From assembly GCA_008931825.1 (NCBI GenBank), contig QXVZ01010966.1, positions 1-26,796 on the forward strand: a stretch of 26,796 nt of DNA. The letters are read 5' to 3'. The number at the start of each line of letters is the position of its first letter. Position 1 is the stretch's first letter. Both the position numbers and the translations under genes were made by a program. Shown piece after piece: positions 11,662 to 22,675 of the stretch. The notes beneath the pieces were generated by a model, which was not told the DNA's origin, made no database searches, and worked only from the letters and a program-made list of their open reading frames with translations. The stretch comes from Phallusia fumigata (lineage: Eukaryota > Chordata > Ascidiacea > Phlebobranchia > Ascidiidae).

Positions 11662-14198
11662 CGACATGGGTGGTAGCGAAACTAGACACGAAACAATTTG
11701 GGTGGGATGGTGGGAACCCATTGCTAACAATACCCATTCAGTTACTACATTAGCGCGCTATGAAAGATGAACAAATACTTGGGCGTCAAGTTTCATACAA
11801 CTAGATATTTGCGAATGTGCAACTTTAACAAATTAGCGCACAATGTCGGCGTACCGTAAACTTGGATACCCTATGGCGGCGACGTTGTATTGTCACAAAC
11901 TAAGAAAGGGCATAACCGGATTTTTACAAAAAAAGTTTATTATGAGTATCTGGTCGGTTTAAAATCTTGAACGAATAAAATTTAAATCAACGGAGATAAG
12001 ATGTGACATAAGCGGTGTAACTGTTTACTTTGCACCCGATCTCAAGGGATGAAGGCGCCGTGTGAATATATGCACGTGCCTTTTTTCAAAATCGCAAACA
12101 TTGGGTTCTGCACGCTGAATTCTGTTGGGGAAATGATGGGCACGTCTGTTGAGCCTGTTAACAACGAAATATTTTCACAAAACGCTGGGCACATACCATC
12201 AAGATAAATGACTGTTAAATCAAAGTGTAATAAATTGTAACCGGTCACTCGTGTTTAATGACGTGTTGTTTGGCTGCTACAAACATGACATAACACGGAA
12301 CTGGCGTCTGGGAAATACAGCATAAATACGATTGTTTATTCAAGATAATTTGTTTACATACAAGACAGGCGCTTATTTTTTTGACCTTAAGCTCACAGCG
12401 CGGCACCTTTAGTTAAAAAACCAATAAATTCATTTGTCACGCGCATTAACAAGACAAAAATAGGAAATCGTCTTGTGGCATGTGTGCTGGAGTGAGTGGC
12501 ATCATGTTGCAGCGTTTCAATAAGTCTGGGTTAAATTAAGTCTGCCGCCTTTTCGTACAAACTACAAATTTTCATCGGTATTAATAATTTAAGGCATCAA
12601 AACCATATCTTGGTCCAAAAGTGCGATTAAGGGTTGTTTTCATGTAATTTTGATGATTGAATTCGCGTGCCCTGCTTTATTCGTGATATCATAACGCACA
12701 TGTCGTCAGCGAAAATAGTAATTCTAGGCTGACATCAAAATTAGCCGGCACAACACAAAAGCCTCTTCATGAATAGTTTATCGAGCGTTGCCACTTTGCA
12801 GTTGAATCGCCAGAAGCCTCGCATACCTAATTTTCCTGTTGCTTTTTCCACAATGCTAGGATTTCAAGCGTGATTATTGGCGAACAATCGCCGTCCAATT
12901 CACCAATAGCGACCATTAATAATTGAAGAGATTGTGACTTCGGGAACGATTACGATTTGTGCTTGGAGATTTGGTTTCACTTATATCGTCACCTGCTCGA
13001 TCTAAGCCAATCGACGTTTCAAAGATTTGCCCACAAAGTTGAGTAAAATCTTTTTATAACTGCATAGAAATTAAGGCAAAACCTGTCCGTACATTTTATA
13101 TTGGGGTTTTTGCGCTAAGCTTTTGTCCGCTTAAAATATTAATGTTGTAGAAAATGTACCCGGGTTTCGTTTTGGTCGAGAGTGGAGCCCCACTGATTTG
13201 GAAAAGATTTAAAAACTGCTTGTATTGCCGCCTAACAGCCTTCGTCGCAAATTATTTATAAGTTTGTGCGCATACGCCCCGTTGCTGTGTTTTAGTGGGA
13301 TGGGAAATACAAAACTTCCGCATATCACGACAAGTATAACGTGCTTTAGGAAAAGTGACAAATTTCAATGATTTTTTTCTTTCAGTAAACGTGAAGAATC
13401 TCCATAAGCCTGCGCGGAATCCAGATAACGTTTACTTAACGCCGTCGCACCTGCAATCGATAGGATCAGATTTCATTTTCTCGTTCCGCAAAATCACTGT
13501 CGCCCTTCAACAACTGCTCAGTGCATTCGCAACTTGTAATTTGGCAAGTGCAGATAGGCAACAGCGATTGATGCGGCCGCACAAACGTAGTACATAGATC
13601 GATAAGTTTCACTCAGGTGTGATAAACATGTTCGTCGTGATATTAAATCCATTTACTGAACTTAACCGTCGATGCGACAAGATCGGGGAATGAAAAATGC
13701 CTGCGCACTTTAAGCATAAATTTGACATAAAATGACCTTCAAACCTTTGCTGATGCAAACCATTGCAATATTTGTTCTACATTTAAAACTGCGTTTATTT
13801 GATCAACCATTTCATTTCTTCAGCATTCGATCTTTTATTTGATATGGGGCAAAATTCAAATATAGTTCATTAAATTTTTATGCAAATCGTTATTGCTCTG
13901 ATATTGCAGAATATTCCTAATCTCTTTTAGTGTTTTCCATAAATTTAATCAAAATGGGGTGGTTTAATTTTATTAAGTGGAATGCGTTTGGCCACTACCC
14001 ATGAAAGTAATGGGCGATTGAATAATACATGCGGTAGTATATCATTTACGAAGGTCGGATAGATGGGTTGATTTTACACTCTGTTTCGCCTTGGCAATTC
14101 CCAACTTTATTAAAAATCCTGACTTACATCACAAATATTCCTAAATCGACTAAAACACTACAAAGTACCCAAAACATCTTCGATAGACCTATTTTCCA

Positions 14199-14204
14199 TT
14201 TATT
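14199..14204 (-). other. Candidate polyadenylation signal of the GFI1-like gene
   Basis: AATAAA on the minus strand (TTTATT on plus), about 335 nt downstream of the TGA stop at 14540. It is the first canonical hexamer I see after the stop; another AATAAA lies about 90 nt further on, near 14106. Confidence 0.35.
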
Positions 14205-14539
14205 CGGATTTACACCTCAACAAAAATGTTTTCAGGATTATTGAAACACAAAATCAAATAAAAGCAACAAAAGCAAAAGTACGATTACGCAACAAAGAGG
14301 CAACAGTGCATGACGAAAGTAATAACAAAACCGACCAGAAGAAGTTGTTGGGTCAATTTTAAAAAGTTGGAACAAGTTTTAAGTTTGTAAATGATTACGC
14401 TAAAATGGACTGCAATAAACTTATTTGCCGGTTTCATGCGCCTAAATTAGAGTACCAGACGAGTCTCCTTATGACAAAATGTAGGCTAAGTCAAATATCT
14501 TCAATAGATATAGACGAGTGTCTGTAGCCGACTATAAAC

Positions 14540-15054
14540 TCACTGTTGTTGCTTAATATTGTGCTGCGACTCTTTGTGGCGCCGCAAATCGACTTTCCGC
14601 TGAAATGCGCGATCGCAGCAATCACAGGCGAAAGGTTTGTAGCCAGTGTGTTTGCGCATATGGGTGATCAGGTTGGAACTTTGGCTAAACGCTTTGCCGC
14701 AAATGCGACATTTGTGCGGCTTCTCCCCTGCAAACACAAACAGAAACAATGATGTTTTAGTCAAGGGTTTTCACATTAACATGTGTTTTAGCCGGAAACA
14801 AATAATTGCAAACGTCGGTTGCAAAAACGAAAAACAAAAGCACGGGACAGTCAGGTCAATCATAGGTTAAAAAGAAAACAAATTTCAGCTATACCGGTGT
14901 GAATAAAGGTATGTTTCTTCATGTCCGATTTTTGGTGAAATCTTTTTCCACAGTATGGACAGGGAAATGGGCGCGTATCGCTGTGAATCAGCAGGTGAGT
15001 GGACAAAGTTGAAGATCGCTTAAAGGTTTTGTGGCAAATGTGACATTCAAACAC
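14540..15054 (-). other. GFI1: DNA-binding zinc fingers 3-6 of the GFI1-like protein
   Basis: Exon 15054-14895 encodes finger 3 (C378, C381, H394, H398) and finger 4 (C406, C409, H422, H426). Exon 14727-14540 encodes finger 5 (C434, C437, H450, H454), finger 6 (C462, C465, H478, H483) and a short tail ending NIKQQQ-stop. The intron falls inside the finger 4/5 linker TGEKPH (phase 1). All ligands are present, so DNA binding should be retained. Confidence 0.95.
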
Positions 15055-17086
15055 CTGCCGACACAAACAAAGTTCGCTTAATGCGTTTTATACCAAATGT
15101 AGCAATAAAAGAGCAGTTTATGAGGTAGTAAAAACAATTATTAGTAACTTTCCTTTTTGAGACATAGAAATAATCGAACAAGGTTTAACGATGTATCGTA
15201 AAACTACGCACAAATTTTTGAGTTGAATTTGTGGAGCACCAGTGTAAACAACATTTATCTCAAAATGATGGCGTTCGTACCTTTTCTTTTCCTGGACCAC
15301 TTTTCTGTTGTTCATTTGAATCAGAGCCGTACGATTTTGTGCAAACCTGGCAATCGTAAGTCCTGTCATCTGAATGATGTCGGATGTCATGCACCTTAAA
15401 CAATGATCACATCGCAAATATGTTATTGTAATACAAAATGCCAAATCTAACATAAAGTGGGTCCTTAACGGACATTCGAGTGGACGCATTACAGCTGGTA
15501 CATAGAGATTCATTTTGTAATAGCTTGTGCCAACAAGGATCAAAACAGTTTTGCCCAGCCATCTCACCTCAAGACCGTGTGCAGTTGTAAAGTATTTGTC
15601 GCACTGAAGGCAGGAGTGCGCCGGGCGGGCAGAGGCGGCCGCGGCGGTGAGGAAAGCACGCGAAGCGAAAAATGGCGCCGCGCTGCACGATTGCATCAAG
15701 GGGGAAAACGACGAGTTGTCGGGCTCTATCTTGGGTGAGGTGATTTGAAGCTGTTGCCGAATGCTATCCCACTGCTTCGGCGGCGAATCGGCAAAAGCAT
15801 TGGAAGTTCCACATTTCAGTATACCTGGAAATCCTTCATTTAAAATAATTGACGATTACATAAAAAATTGACATAACATCATTTTGCGCCTATAACAACG
15901 TTTGAAATAAAATCAGCGAAACGATTGTGCTTCGGGTTTTTTTCAATCACGTAGGATACATGAAGTTGTAGCTTGTATTTTCAATCCACCGTTTATCATA
16001 AATTAATGCACTCAATAAATTATACATAGTTTACCTGTGGCGTAAAAGGGCAGCGACCGCAAAAGAGACGTCATGTTTTGACCATGCATGTAATGTTGAT
16101 ATGTGATCCTTTGCAACTCTGAAAAGTAGGAACTAGTTAAGCAAATGTTACAATGTTTTTTTTTGTCGGGAATGGAAAGTATATTTTCTCACCATTTTTA
16201 TCGGTTTGGGAGCGACCAACCGGCGACCAATGTCCCTGGTACAAGGACGGAAACCTCAGTAAATTCGACCTGGCTAAATGTAAAAATTAAAAATGTTATT
16301 TTTTGACTTTGGTCCTGGTATTATAGGTACCAAACTTACCTATAAACTGTTGCAATGCAAGGTTGTTCCAGTTGTATAGCGGGGAACAAAACGAGACTGA
16401 TTTGTCGCTTATGTCATTTTTAAATGAGTTAACGTCTTGGGAACCTAACATCAAAAAATATTGGGACATTAGAAATATTTTCAAATTTTCACACTGTTTA
16501 TTTCCAATATACCTAGCTTTTCTTCGGGTTCCAACCCTTCTACGGGTGGTCGCCATAAGTGCTTTCCCAATGAACCGAGAGAAGGCGTTAGTTTGGTTTC
16601 ACAGTTTTGTGTTGTTAGGGGGGTAGTTGAATCGGTTACGTCCGAGGTGATTATTTTGGGGGACGAGTCTAACAAATTAAAAATGGCTTGTTGATAATAT
16701 TTTTAACATATTAATAATATTTTTACCATAACTTTATCAATATTGATTTTATGTTACCCACCTGATTTCAAACTTTCGACTTCGGGATTCATCTCATCAA
16801 GAAGAAGCTTTGGCTTTTTGCTTGGATTGGAATCAAATTTTTCACGTTCTTCAGGACCACTTGATCGTTCGTGATATTTCAGTTTATTGGTATGATTTTT
16901 AATTTTGCTATCATCAGGCCCGGGATCATGCCCTCTGATGTTTGTAGTCAACGAACTGCCTATCTGGCGGCGGTCGAATCGTCTGCCCGCCTGCATCAAT
17001 AACTGGTCGTCCATGTGCAGGTACGAGCTGTGTGGCTTTGTTGACAAGCACAATGGTTGGTTTTGAATATCAACACCGCCCTCCAT
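14540..17086 (-). CDS. GFI1: GFI1/GFI1B-family C2H2 zinc-finger transcriptional repressor
   Basis: Growth-factor-independence family nuclear DNA-binding repressor. Nine exons: 17086-16762, 16668-16513, 16444-16340, 16273-16193, 16118-16035, 15824-15568, 15394-15281, 15054-14895, 14727-14540; 1,470 nt, 489 residues, all phases consistent. Finger 1 is intact (C322, C325, H338, H342). Finger 2 keeps C351/C354 but has no histidine. Fingers 3 to 6 are near-identical to vertebrate GFI1: [54 protein letters not shown] and [10 protein letters not shown]. Fingers 3-5 are those known to bind the AATC-core site. The N-terminal half is Ser/Pro-rich, with a basic KKPK that could be a nuclear-localisation signal. 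There is no SNAG start (MPRSFLVK). The ATG at 17086 is chosen because the exon begins at a TTAGCAG acceptor 22 nt upstream and splicing to the candidate 5' exon gives an in-frame TAA first. Confidence 0.95.
15281..15394 (-). other. GFI1: Exon with degenerate zinc finger 2 of the GFI1-like gene
   Basis: This 114-nt, phase-0 exon begins VHDIRHH, which finishes finger 1. It then gives [11 protein letters not shown], the start of finger 2, and continues [11 protein letters not shown] before the junction to VFECHIC. In vertebrate GFI1 the same stretch carries EQH and a second His before the next Cys. Here the aligned residues are Gln and Pro and the spacer is one residue shorter. The exon is flanked by a GTACGA donor and a TTTAAG acceptor. 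Confidence 0.85.
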
Positions 17087-17108
17087 ATCAGTCTGCTTAA
17101 AGTCAAAC

Positions 17109-17231
17109 CTGCTAAGATAAGAATATGTTGAATAATCTCACAGCCAAAACGCAGCCAACGATCATGACTGATTGACCTCTATTACGCGCTCAATCAACTC
17201 TCCTCAATTATTCATTGCAGTTTGCTTGCAC
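17109..17231 (-). other. Candidate 5'-UTR intron of the GFI1-like gene
   Basis: On the minus strand a donor ACAG|GTGCAAGC at 17232/17231 and an acceptor CTTATCTTAGCAG at 17109 would define a 123-nt intron. The joined sequence has an in-frame TAA eight codons before the ATG at 17086, so the upstream exon would be untranslated. The acceptor alone could instead be a spliced-leader trans-splice site, a process known in ascidians. Confidence 0.4.
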
Positions 17232-17232
17232 C

Positions 17233-20049
17233 TGTTTGATTAACTTCTACAACATTAATGTTATGTCGAATTGTCGATGCATGGTCCGGTTTAGACGAGA
17301 TTCGTTTTGACAGCCCTGAAAGCTTCAACCGAAACCCACTTTTAACCCGCGGCCTTTTTCCGCAGACACCCGTTGCTCTGTTAATCGACGACACACTTCG
17401 ACGTAGGCTGTCTATAAGCGTCGCGCTGTCGCTATCGCAAAGAAAGCTTCTTTCAATCCTTTTCCCCTATTTCTGCTAGTGCTGTCTTTCCGAGAAGGAT
17501 CGGAACGAGTTCGGCGATGCGTTTTTTGCTGATCCGACGAAAACAAAATATGACACAAACCTTTTCTTGGAGAACCGAATCGAAATAAAATAATGCCTTT
17601 TCGTTATTTGTCTTCAATAACAAAATACCAATCTGAATCGAGAGGGCAAAAAACGAGGTCGGGAACGTATGAGGATAAACAAACTGGCGCAATAGGCGGT
17701 TAGTGCACAGATTATCTTAAACCACTAAATCTGCCATTGATAACGAGATGCTTTGTATCATACACAACAAATTGCTTTGAAGATTTGAGTTGTACAACCA
17801 TTAATAATCCTATACGGTAGGTGACATCCCAAAGTTTTCTTCGAATTTAATTACTTCTCCAACAGCTTTTGGAGATTAATGACTTGTGCCTATACAGAGT
17901 TCCAGAAAGGTTGAGAAGGAATCCATTTACCAAAAACGAGTTGGTAAAATTGTGAGACAACCGTTTAAGCTTAATGATCGCGGAGTAAATGCACAATACA
18001 CTGTTTGATTGATTAATTGAAATATACACCAACAATTCAATTAGCGCGTTTATTTGAAAGGCTGCTGTTTCGGCGAAACCTTTCCGCTATTCGCTTTACT
18101 GATTATCGCTTCCTCCCCTATCTACTAAACATCAAACCAATATGCAGGAAAGAGTTGTTTCAGTGACGGGTATTAAACTGAAGATACACATGTGTTTTAA
18201 TGCACAGTTCACCTAATTGCACTACATCACAGTAACGACGTTTTTTTCAAAGTTGCAAAGTGAACTGGAATATCATACGTAACGTTCAGAGTTGGGATTA
18301 GATTTTAAAATCAGGCGAAACGTACGCCTCCTTATTAAATGATTACAATCTATGGGAGCAAACAGGTGCAGTGAGGACGGGAAACGCTTTCTGCAAAGCT
18401 ATAGCGGGACTCTAAATGTAACACGAGCATCATCAGCCTTATCAGAAATAATCCGTCAAATAATAATCAAGGGTGGCGGTACACAACACTCAGCCTGCAC
18501 GCGCTCAAAAAGACCATCCAAAGGTTCAAGGGAAATTCACCAGCCGTTCCTGGTCAAATAAGTTGTTTGACTTTAATATGTTTTGCGCGTTTGTTTGGCA
18601 ATCAAGTGTGCGTCAATCGATGTGTAACGAATTGATTAAGAAGGGCCCGAACAGAAATAGGTTCTGATAAGGGAACCGACGCGCAAGATAACAAAGCAGA
18701 AAATTTTTACTTGCTTCGAAATACGAATGAGTTGTAAAATGTTAAACTTAATTCGTGATTTGTCTAAAATATTTTTGTCGTAATTAGTACTTAACATTAT
18801 TTCGTTTGACAGATACTTATAAATAAAGTATTGGCTTTTGGGATTAACAAATTAGAATTATCAGAGTTTACAGAATGTTCTGTCTGGTAGTTCGTTTAAT
18901 GATCTTTCCGGTTTCACACTGATGGCTGTGACGCCAGACAACTTGCCGACGCTGGCGACAATTACGGCACATAAATAACTAAGTCGGCATCCAGTTGAAG
19001 AAGTAAAACTATTCCTTTATTATAAGTTTATTAAACAAAGATTGTTTGATATAGATCCGCTAAAAACAGACCACTAAACATGAAATCTAAGAAACCCAAT
19101 TTTCGAAGCGCATTGTTTGATTAGTGACAAAGTAATAGTATGGATGTTTACAATTTACGATGCTTCGTATTTATGTACTAATTTGAGGGCAATCGTTTAT
19201 AAGTTCGTGGCTTTGCTCAAGAACGACACCAAGCGGACTTCTATATTTAAACCGTTTATTCCGTTTCATGACCGTTGTTCTTTACGGACTTATTATCAAT
19301 TATGGTCCGATCGGACTAACAGCGGATACGTAACTTTATTTCCATTGCCATTTCGGTCCAATGTTTTACTGAATGCGTTGTTGGGGTAATTGAGTGCGCC
19401 TATAGCGCGTCGTGCGTTAATTGATACATGTTAGTGTACTGTCGGTTTTGTAAAAATTATTAGTTTTTTTTTAAGATAAACCTCAAATTGCTTAGTTTTT
19501 CTAAAATTTCTTGCTTACAATTTTTGTCGGCCGCCTTGGTAGAATATGTTAATTACTTTTGAAGCCAAGGGAAACTTTGAGGTCAAGAAAAAGAGAAACA
19601 CTCGGTTGACCGCATACTGTGCATGTTAAACTAATATTCGTAAAACGTCAAACATGTGTAATGTACTAACGTCCCATCACTGTAACATTTACATGCGGTA
19701 AATTCATTTTAGAATTTCATTTGAAGCTATCAGTGATAATTATATTTCAACAAAACTGTTGTAAACCGACGCCGGCAACAACCTCGCAAAGACGGCAACT
19801 AAAACATTGCCAAATTCGCCGCATCATGCTTTTTTTGGGTCTGATCGGACCAACGACAATATATGGAAGCAGAAAAATTGTGTCCATTCTAATTTTATTT
19901 TTAATGCAAACGGTAAATAACGCAACTTTAAATGTTTTTTTATGCTTCAATTGACTTAAAAGTTTTTTTAAAAGAAGTAACTTCCAGCACATTAAATCGT
20001 GTGCCATTAAAGCAAAGCAGATAATTTTCTTAGCCCTTCGGTTTCACTC
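17233..20049. other. Non-coding region upstream of the GFI1-like gene
   Basis: About 2.8 kb with no recognisable exon. The ORFs are short, have no family features and occur in overlapping frames. It contains several GATA-like words (for example CTTATCA near 18438 and TGATAAGG near 18666). Given the adjacent transcription-factor gene, promoter and enhancer sequence is likely, but nothing can be assigned from sequence alone. The 17233-17470 part may include a 5' untranslated exon of the GFI1-like gene. Confidence 0.4.
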
Positions 20050-20057
20050 ATTTAAAG
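20050..20057. repeat. Left target-site duplication of the hAT element
   Basis: ATTTAAAG, an exact copy of 20421-20428; the 8-bp length is typical of hAT insertions. Confidence 0.88.
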
Positions 20058-20420
20058 CAGGGGTGTCCAAAGTGGGGCCCGCGGGACAAATGCGGCCCAC
20101 GATGCCATTTCACGTGACCCGCGGCTGTGGTTTTAAATTGTTTTAAACATGGCCAGCCAAAGTTTTAATCAGGCTTTTGGGTCGAAACGACTTAATTATG
20201 ACTTCACGCAAAAGCTTTCCATGGAACTTTATTTATCGGCAAGAAGGAAGAGGACGTGGTACTGACGCAACACAAATCTCATAAGGATGATAAGATCGCT
20301 GTGTGGTCGTGTATGCGCGTACTAATTTTATATGGTTGAAACCTTGGAAAAAACGCTGACCTGCGGACGCCTTTACTCAATTAAAATAGGCCCTGATTTA
20401 ATAAAGTTTGGACACCGCTG
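20058..20420. mobile_element. Non-autonomous hAT-family transposon (MITE), 363 bp, intact ends
   Basis: The left end CAGGGGTGTCCAAAGT and the right end, reverse-complemented, CAGCGGTGTCCAAACT form a 16-bp inverted repeat with two mismatches. Both sides are flanked by the same 8-bp direct repeat ATTTAAAG (20050-20057 and 20421-20428), the target-site length of hAT elements. Just inside the left end is GGCCCGCGGGACAAATGCGG, similar to a GC-rich motif common in hAT families of many animals. There is no transposase ORF, so movement would need an enzyme supplied in trans. Confidence 0.9.
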
Positions 20421-20428
20421 ATTTAAAG
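20421..20428. repeat. Right target-site duplication of the hAT element
   Basis: ATTTAAAG, an exact copy of 20050-20057, directly after the right inverted repeat. That it is exact suggests a fairly recent insertion. Confidence 0.88.
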
Positions 20429-20859
20429 CAAAGCTAAAATTATACATAACAATTTACCTAGATAGTATTCATTTGTTAAACTAAAACATTGTATTTTTTC
20501 GCCAGTTTGATCAAAAGCGTAGCGGAGAATATAATAAAAACGGGACGAGATTCCGAAAGAGTAACGGCAAAATTAAAAAATTACAAGCAAAAGCGCTTTA
20601 AGATGACATCATTAAAGAGATGAAAAAAAACAAGCACCTGGATAGCATGGAACTGTTTCGCAAACTTTCGTATTTTGATTGTTAAACTAAAAAATCATAC
20701 ATGTACTCAAATTAATTGTCACCAAGCCTTTCAGCGTGTATGAAAATATTACACATTTTTAACGCTGGCACACATAGTTGACAAAAATGTTTACCATAAT
20801 TTCACAAAAAAACGAAATAACACGCTATAACTAATTAATAGTCAAAAAAATCAGTCAGC
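20429..20859. other. Gap between hAT element and NTPase gene
   Basis: AT-rich sequence with no ORF of note. It should include the 3' untranslated region of the minus-strand NTPase gene ending at 20860; no canonical AATAAA is visible on that strand in the first 150 nt. Confidence 0.4.
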
Positions 20860-21921
20860 TTAAATTTCAGAGTATTTCACTGCAAGCATTGGCCATCTTT
20901 TTTTGATGTTTTCTGATACAAGCTTTCCCCTTAAACTTAAATCTGGTTCCTCAATGTAGACAAATGAAATATTAAGCTGCGTCATACGTCGCCTCATTAT
21001 TTCGTCATAGTCCAACATTTCCTGGAAGCTTGTGTTCACTCTCACGTTGTCACATTCCATAAACTGTTGCTGAGGCTTCACCACAAAAACCAGAGACTGC
21101 TTTGCATCTTTTAAACTGTGAGTGTCAAATGCAAAGATAAGCGTTTACAGAATTTTCAAGTTTCAACAAAAATCAACATACCATTTTATCATGTCTCGTA
21201 CATAATCAAATTGCATGGCATTTTCCGCCTCCTGATTTCCAACAAACAATTGTAGATAACAAATAGGATCCAAAGGTCCACGATCACTTACGTAAACAGG
21301 AATATTCTCTGGCAAATAGTTTTTGTTAATACGGCCGAAGGTGTTATGTTTGAAACACAAATCAGGGCGACGTTATGCACAGTTTGGGGACCAGTGCAGT
21401 ACTTTATGTATACATCAGTTTAAATTTGGAAAAACAAAACAAATAAAATAAATATTATATGTGTATATCTGGTAGGCTATAAAGCTCCATTAAAAATAAT
21501 ACACCAAATACACTGTTGGAATACCGCTTGGCTTTGACCGAGGTGTTGCACACTTATGGATATTATAAATAACGATGTCCACAATTTACAATAACTTAAA
21601 AATAATGCGTTTCTCACCTTCATCTTCTTCAATTTCAACCTGTTTTGTATGCTGTGCTTTTAATATCAGGTAATTAAGCTGACAAAATTCCGAAACATTT
21701 TTAGTAGTCACCTGACAAAACAACACTATAAATTACGTGATGTGTTAAAGGTAAAAACACTAAAAACTCACGTTAGTTATATTGTTGACTTTTAACACAT
21801 CACGCGCCACTTCTGACAAAAACTGTGGTGGATGATTTTCAATCCTCAAGTTGTCCGACAACAATTTGCACAAAGTAGATTTTCCGACAGATTGAGCTCC
21901 GCAGATGAAAACCCACTTCAT
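20860..21921 (-). CDS. Small P-loop NTPase, NadR/Ttd14-like AAA_28 type
   Basis: Four exons: 21921-21772, 21711-21618, 21308-21182, 21115-20860; 627 nt, 208 residues, phases consistent. It begins MKWVFICGAQSVGKSTLCKL: a beta strand running straight into a Walker A motif (G8 to S15/T16). FLSEVARDVL follows, the position where this family has an E-x-A-R segment. Then comes VYVSDRGPLDP (residues 86-96), resembling the D-R-x-x-x-D catalytic-site segment of NadR/Ttd14-like kinases. The C-terminal part has SFQEMLDYDEIMRRR, possibly a lid helix. The fold predicts a nucleotide-binding, probably kinase-like, cytosolic enzyme; the substrate is unknown. The first ATG directly precedes the P-loop strand, as is usual here. 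The frame stays open about 35 codons further upstream to a TAA but lacks another ATG. Family assignment is from motif recognition only. Confidence 0.82.
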
Positions 21922-22274
21922 TTCAGCAACTTGAACAAAATAAATTTGCCTCTCTTTTGTTGTTAAAAAGCTTAAAGTAAAAAGGTTTGGGGTATGATTT
22001 TGACCTGTATTTGTGAAAGAAAGGATTTAGTGTGACCTTGATGGGACATTTACCTTTGAAATACAACATATGTCACAAAGAATATAGTTGTTCATAACTG
22101 CATTTATGAAAATGCTGCAAACAAATTAAACAACGGCTTCGCTGTCAAGCTGTGGCATAATTTATGTTGGATAAATTAAAGCCTCAGCATTTTGTTTGCC
22201 TTGCTGCTAGCAAAGCTTAAGATTCAATTTACGCAGTTCAACAAAATACGATCCTCCCACACATGGTTAACAAG

Positions 22275-22314
<40 letters not shown>

Positions 22315-22315
22315 C
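22275..22315. repeat. TA dinucleotide microsatellite
   Basis: About 40 bp of alternating TA/AT interrupted by single C and G bases (TATACATATAT... TATGTATAT...). Likely length-polymorphic. Confidence 0.9.
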
Positions 22316-22469
22316 GCATATTTATATGTCCGTGTGTAAAAAGGACCTTGCGAGGTCTCTTGCCCCAGACCTTCACCGGGTTGACAAAACCAAACGACTG
22401 ACCTGACTTGAAGTGCCGATATATCTGGACAACAGAGTTCTGTACCCTAATAGCTTAAAGTTTTACAAC

Positions 22470-22675
22470 CAGTGGTACGCAAAGACATTCCAGGTGGTAC
22501 GCGAACAACTCTCGCGCACTAAATTAATCAGCGTTCTTCGTTGCTTTTATATATTTTCATTCAGAAATTAATAAATTGTCTGCGAATAATTACTTTTTCC
22601 CTGGAACAATAGTGCAACGCGGCGACAGTGCGTTAATACCTCCGAATGGTACAACAGAAAGGTTGGGAACCAACG
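22470..22675. mobile_element. Probable degenerate hAT-type element
   Basis: The left end CAGTGGTACGCAAAG is followed by GGTGGTACGCGAAC, a phrase typical of some hAT-derived repeats. The right part ends AAAGGTTGGGAACCAACG, which reverse-complemented resembles the hAT terminus GGTTCCCAACCTTT. The inverted repeats match only loosely and no 8-bp target duplication could be seen, so the borders are approximate. Confidence 0.35.

Larger units (their letters stand above)
9608..14198. other. Intergenic region between GFI1-like 3' end and ALMS1 5' end
   Basis: About 4.6 kb with no convincing coding exon on either strand; the ORFs present are short, lack protein-family features and overlap on both strands. 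The first few hundred bases should hold the ALMS1 promoter. Between about 10128 and 10440 the phrase TCCTTTATT recurs (near 10130, 10150, 10208 and 10427), next to two copies of TTGCCAACC (about 10121 and 10450), perhaps from an old repeat. The stretch from about 11,000 to 13,600 is less AT-skewed and includes a second CRE palindrome; it could carry regulatory elements. Confidence 0.5.

Noticed and set aside
13355-13597. 80-codon plus-strand ORF in the gap between genes
   Set aside because: Length is within chance expectation and the protein has no recognisable feature.
15120-15130. let-7-like seed (TGAGGTAG) on the plus strand
   Set aside because: Only the seed matches, the following bases differ from let-7 and no hairpin partner was seen; it lies antisense in an intron.
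15118-15699. Single 193-codon minus-strand ORF
   Set aside because: It is intron read-through of the GFI1-like gene: it runs through the GT donor at 15567 and into non-coding sequence.
17395-17480. SNAG-like peptide (ERSFLCDS) upstream of the GFI1-like gene
   Set aside because: No ATG in that frame, the residues diverge after SFL, and its phase does not join the first coding exon.
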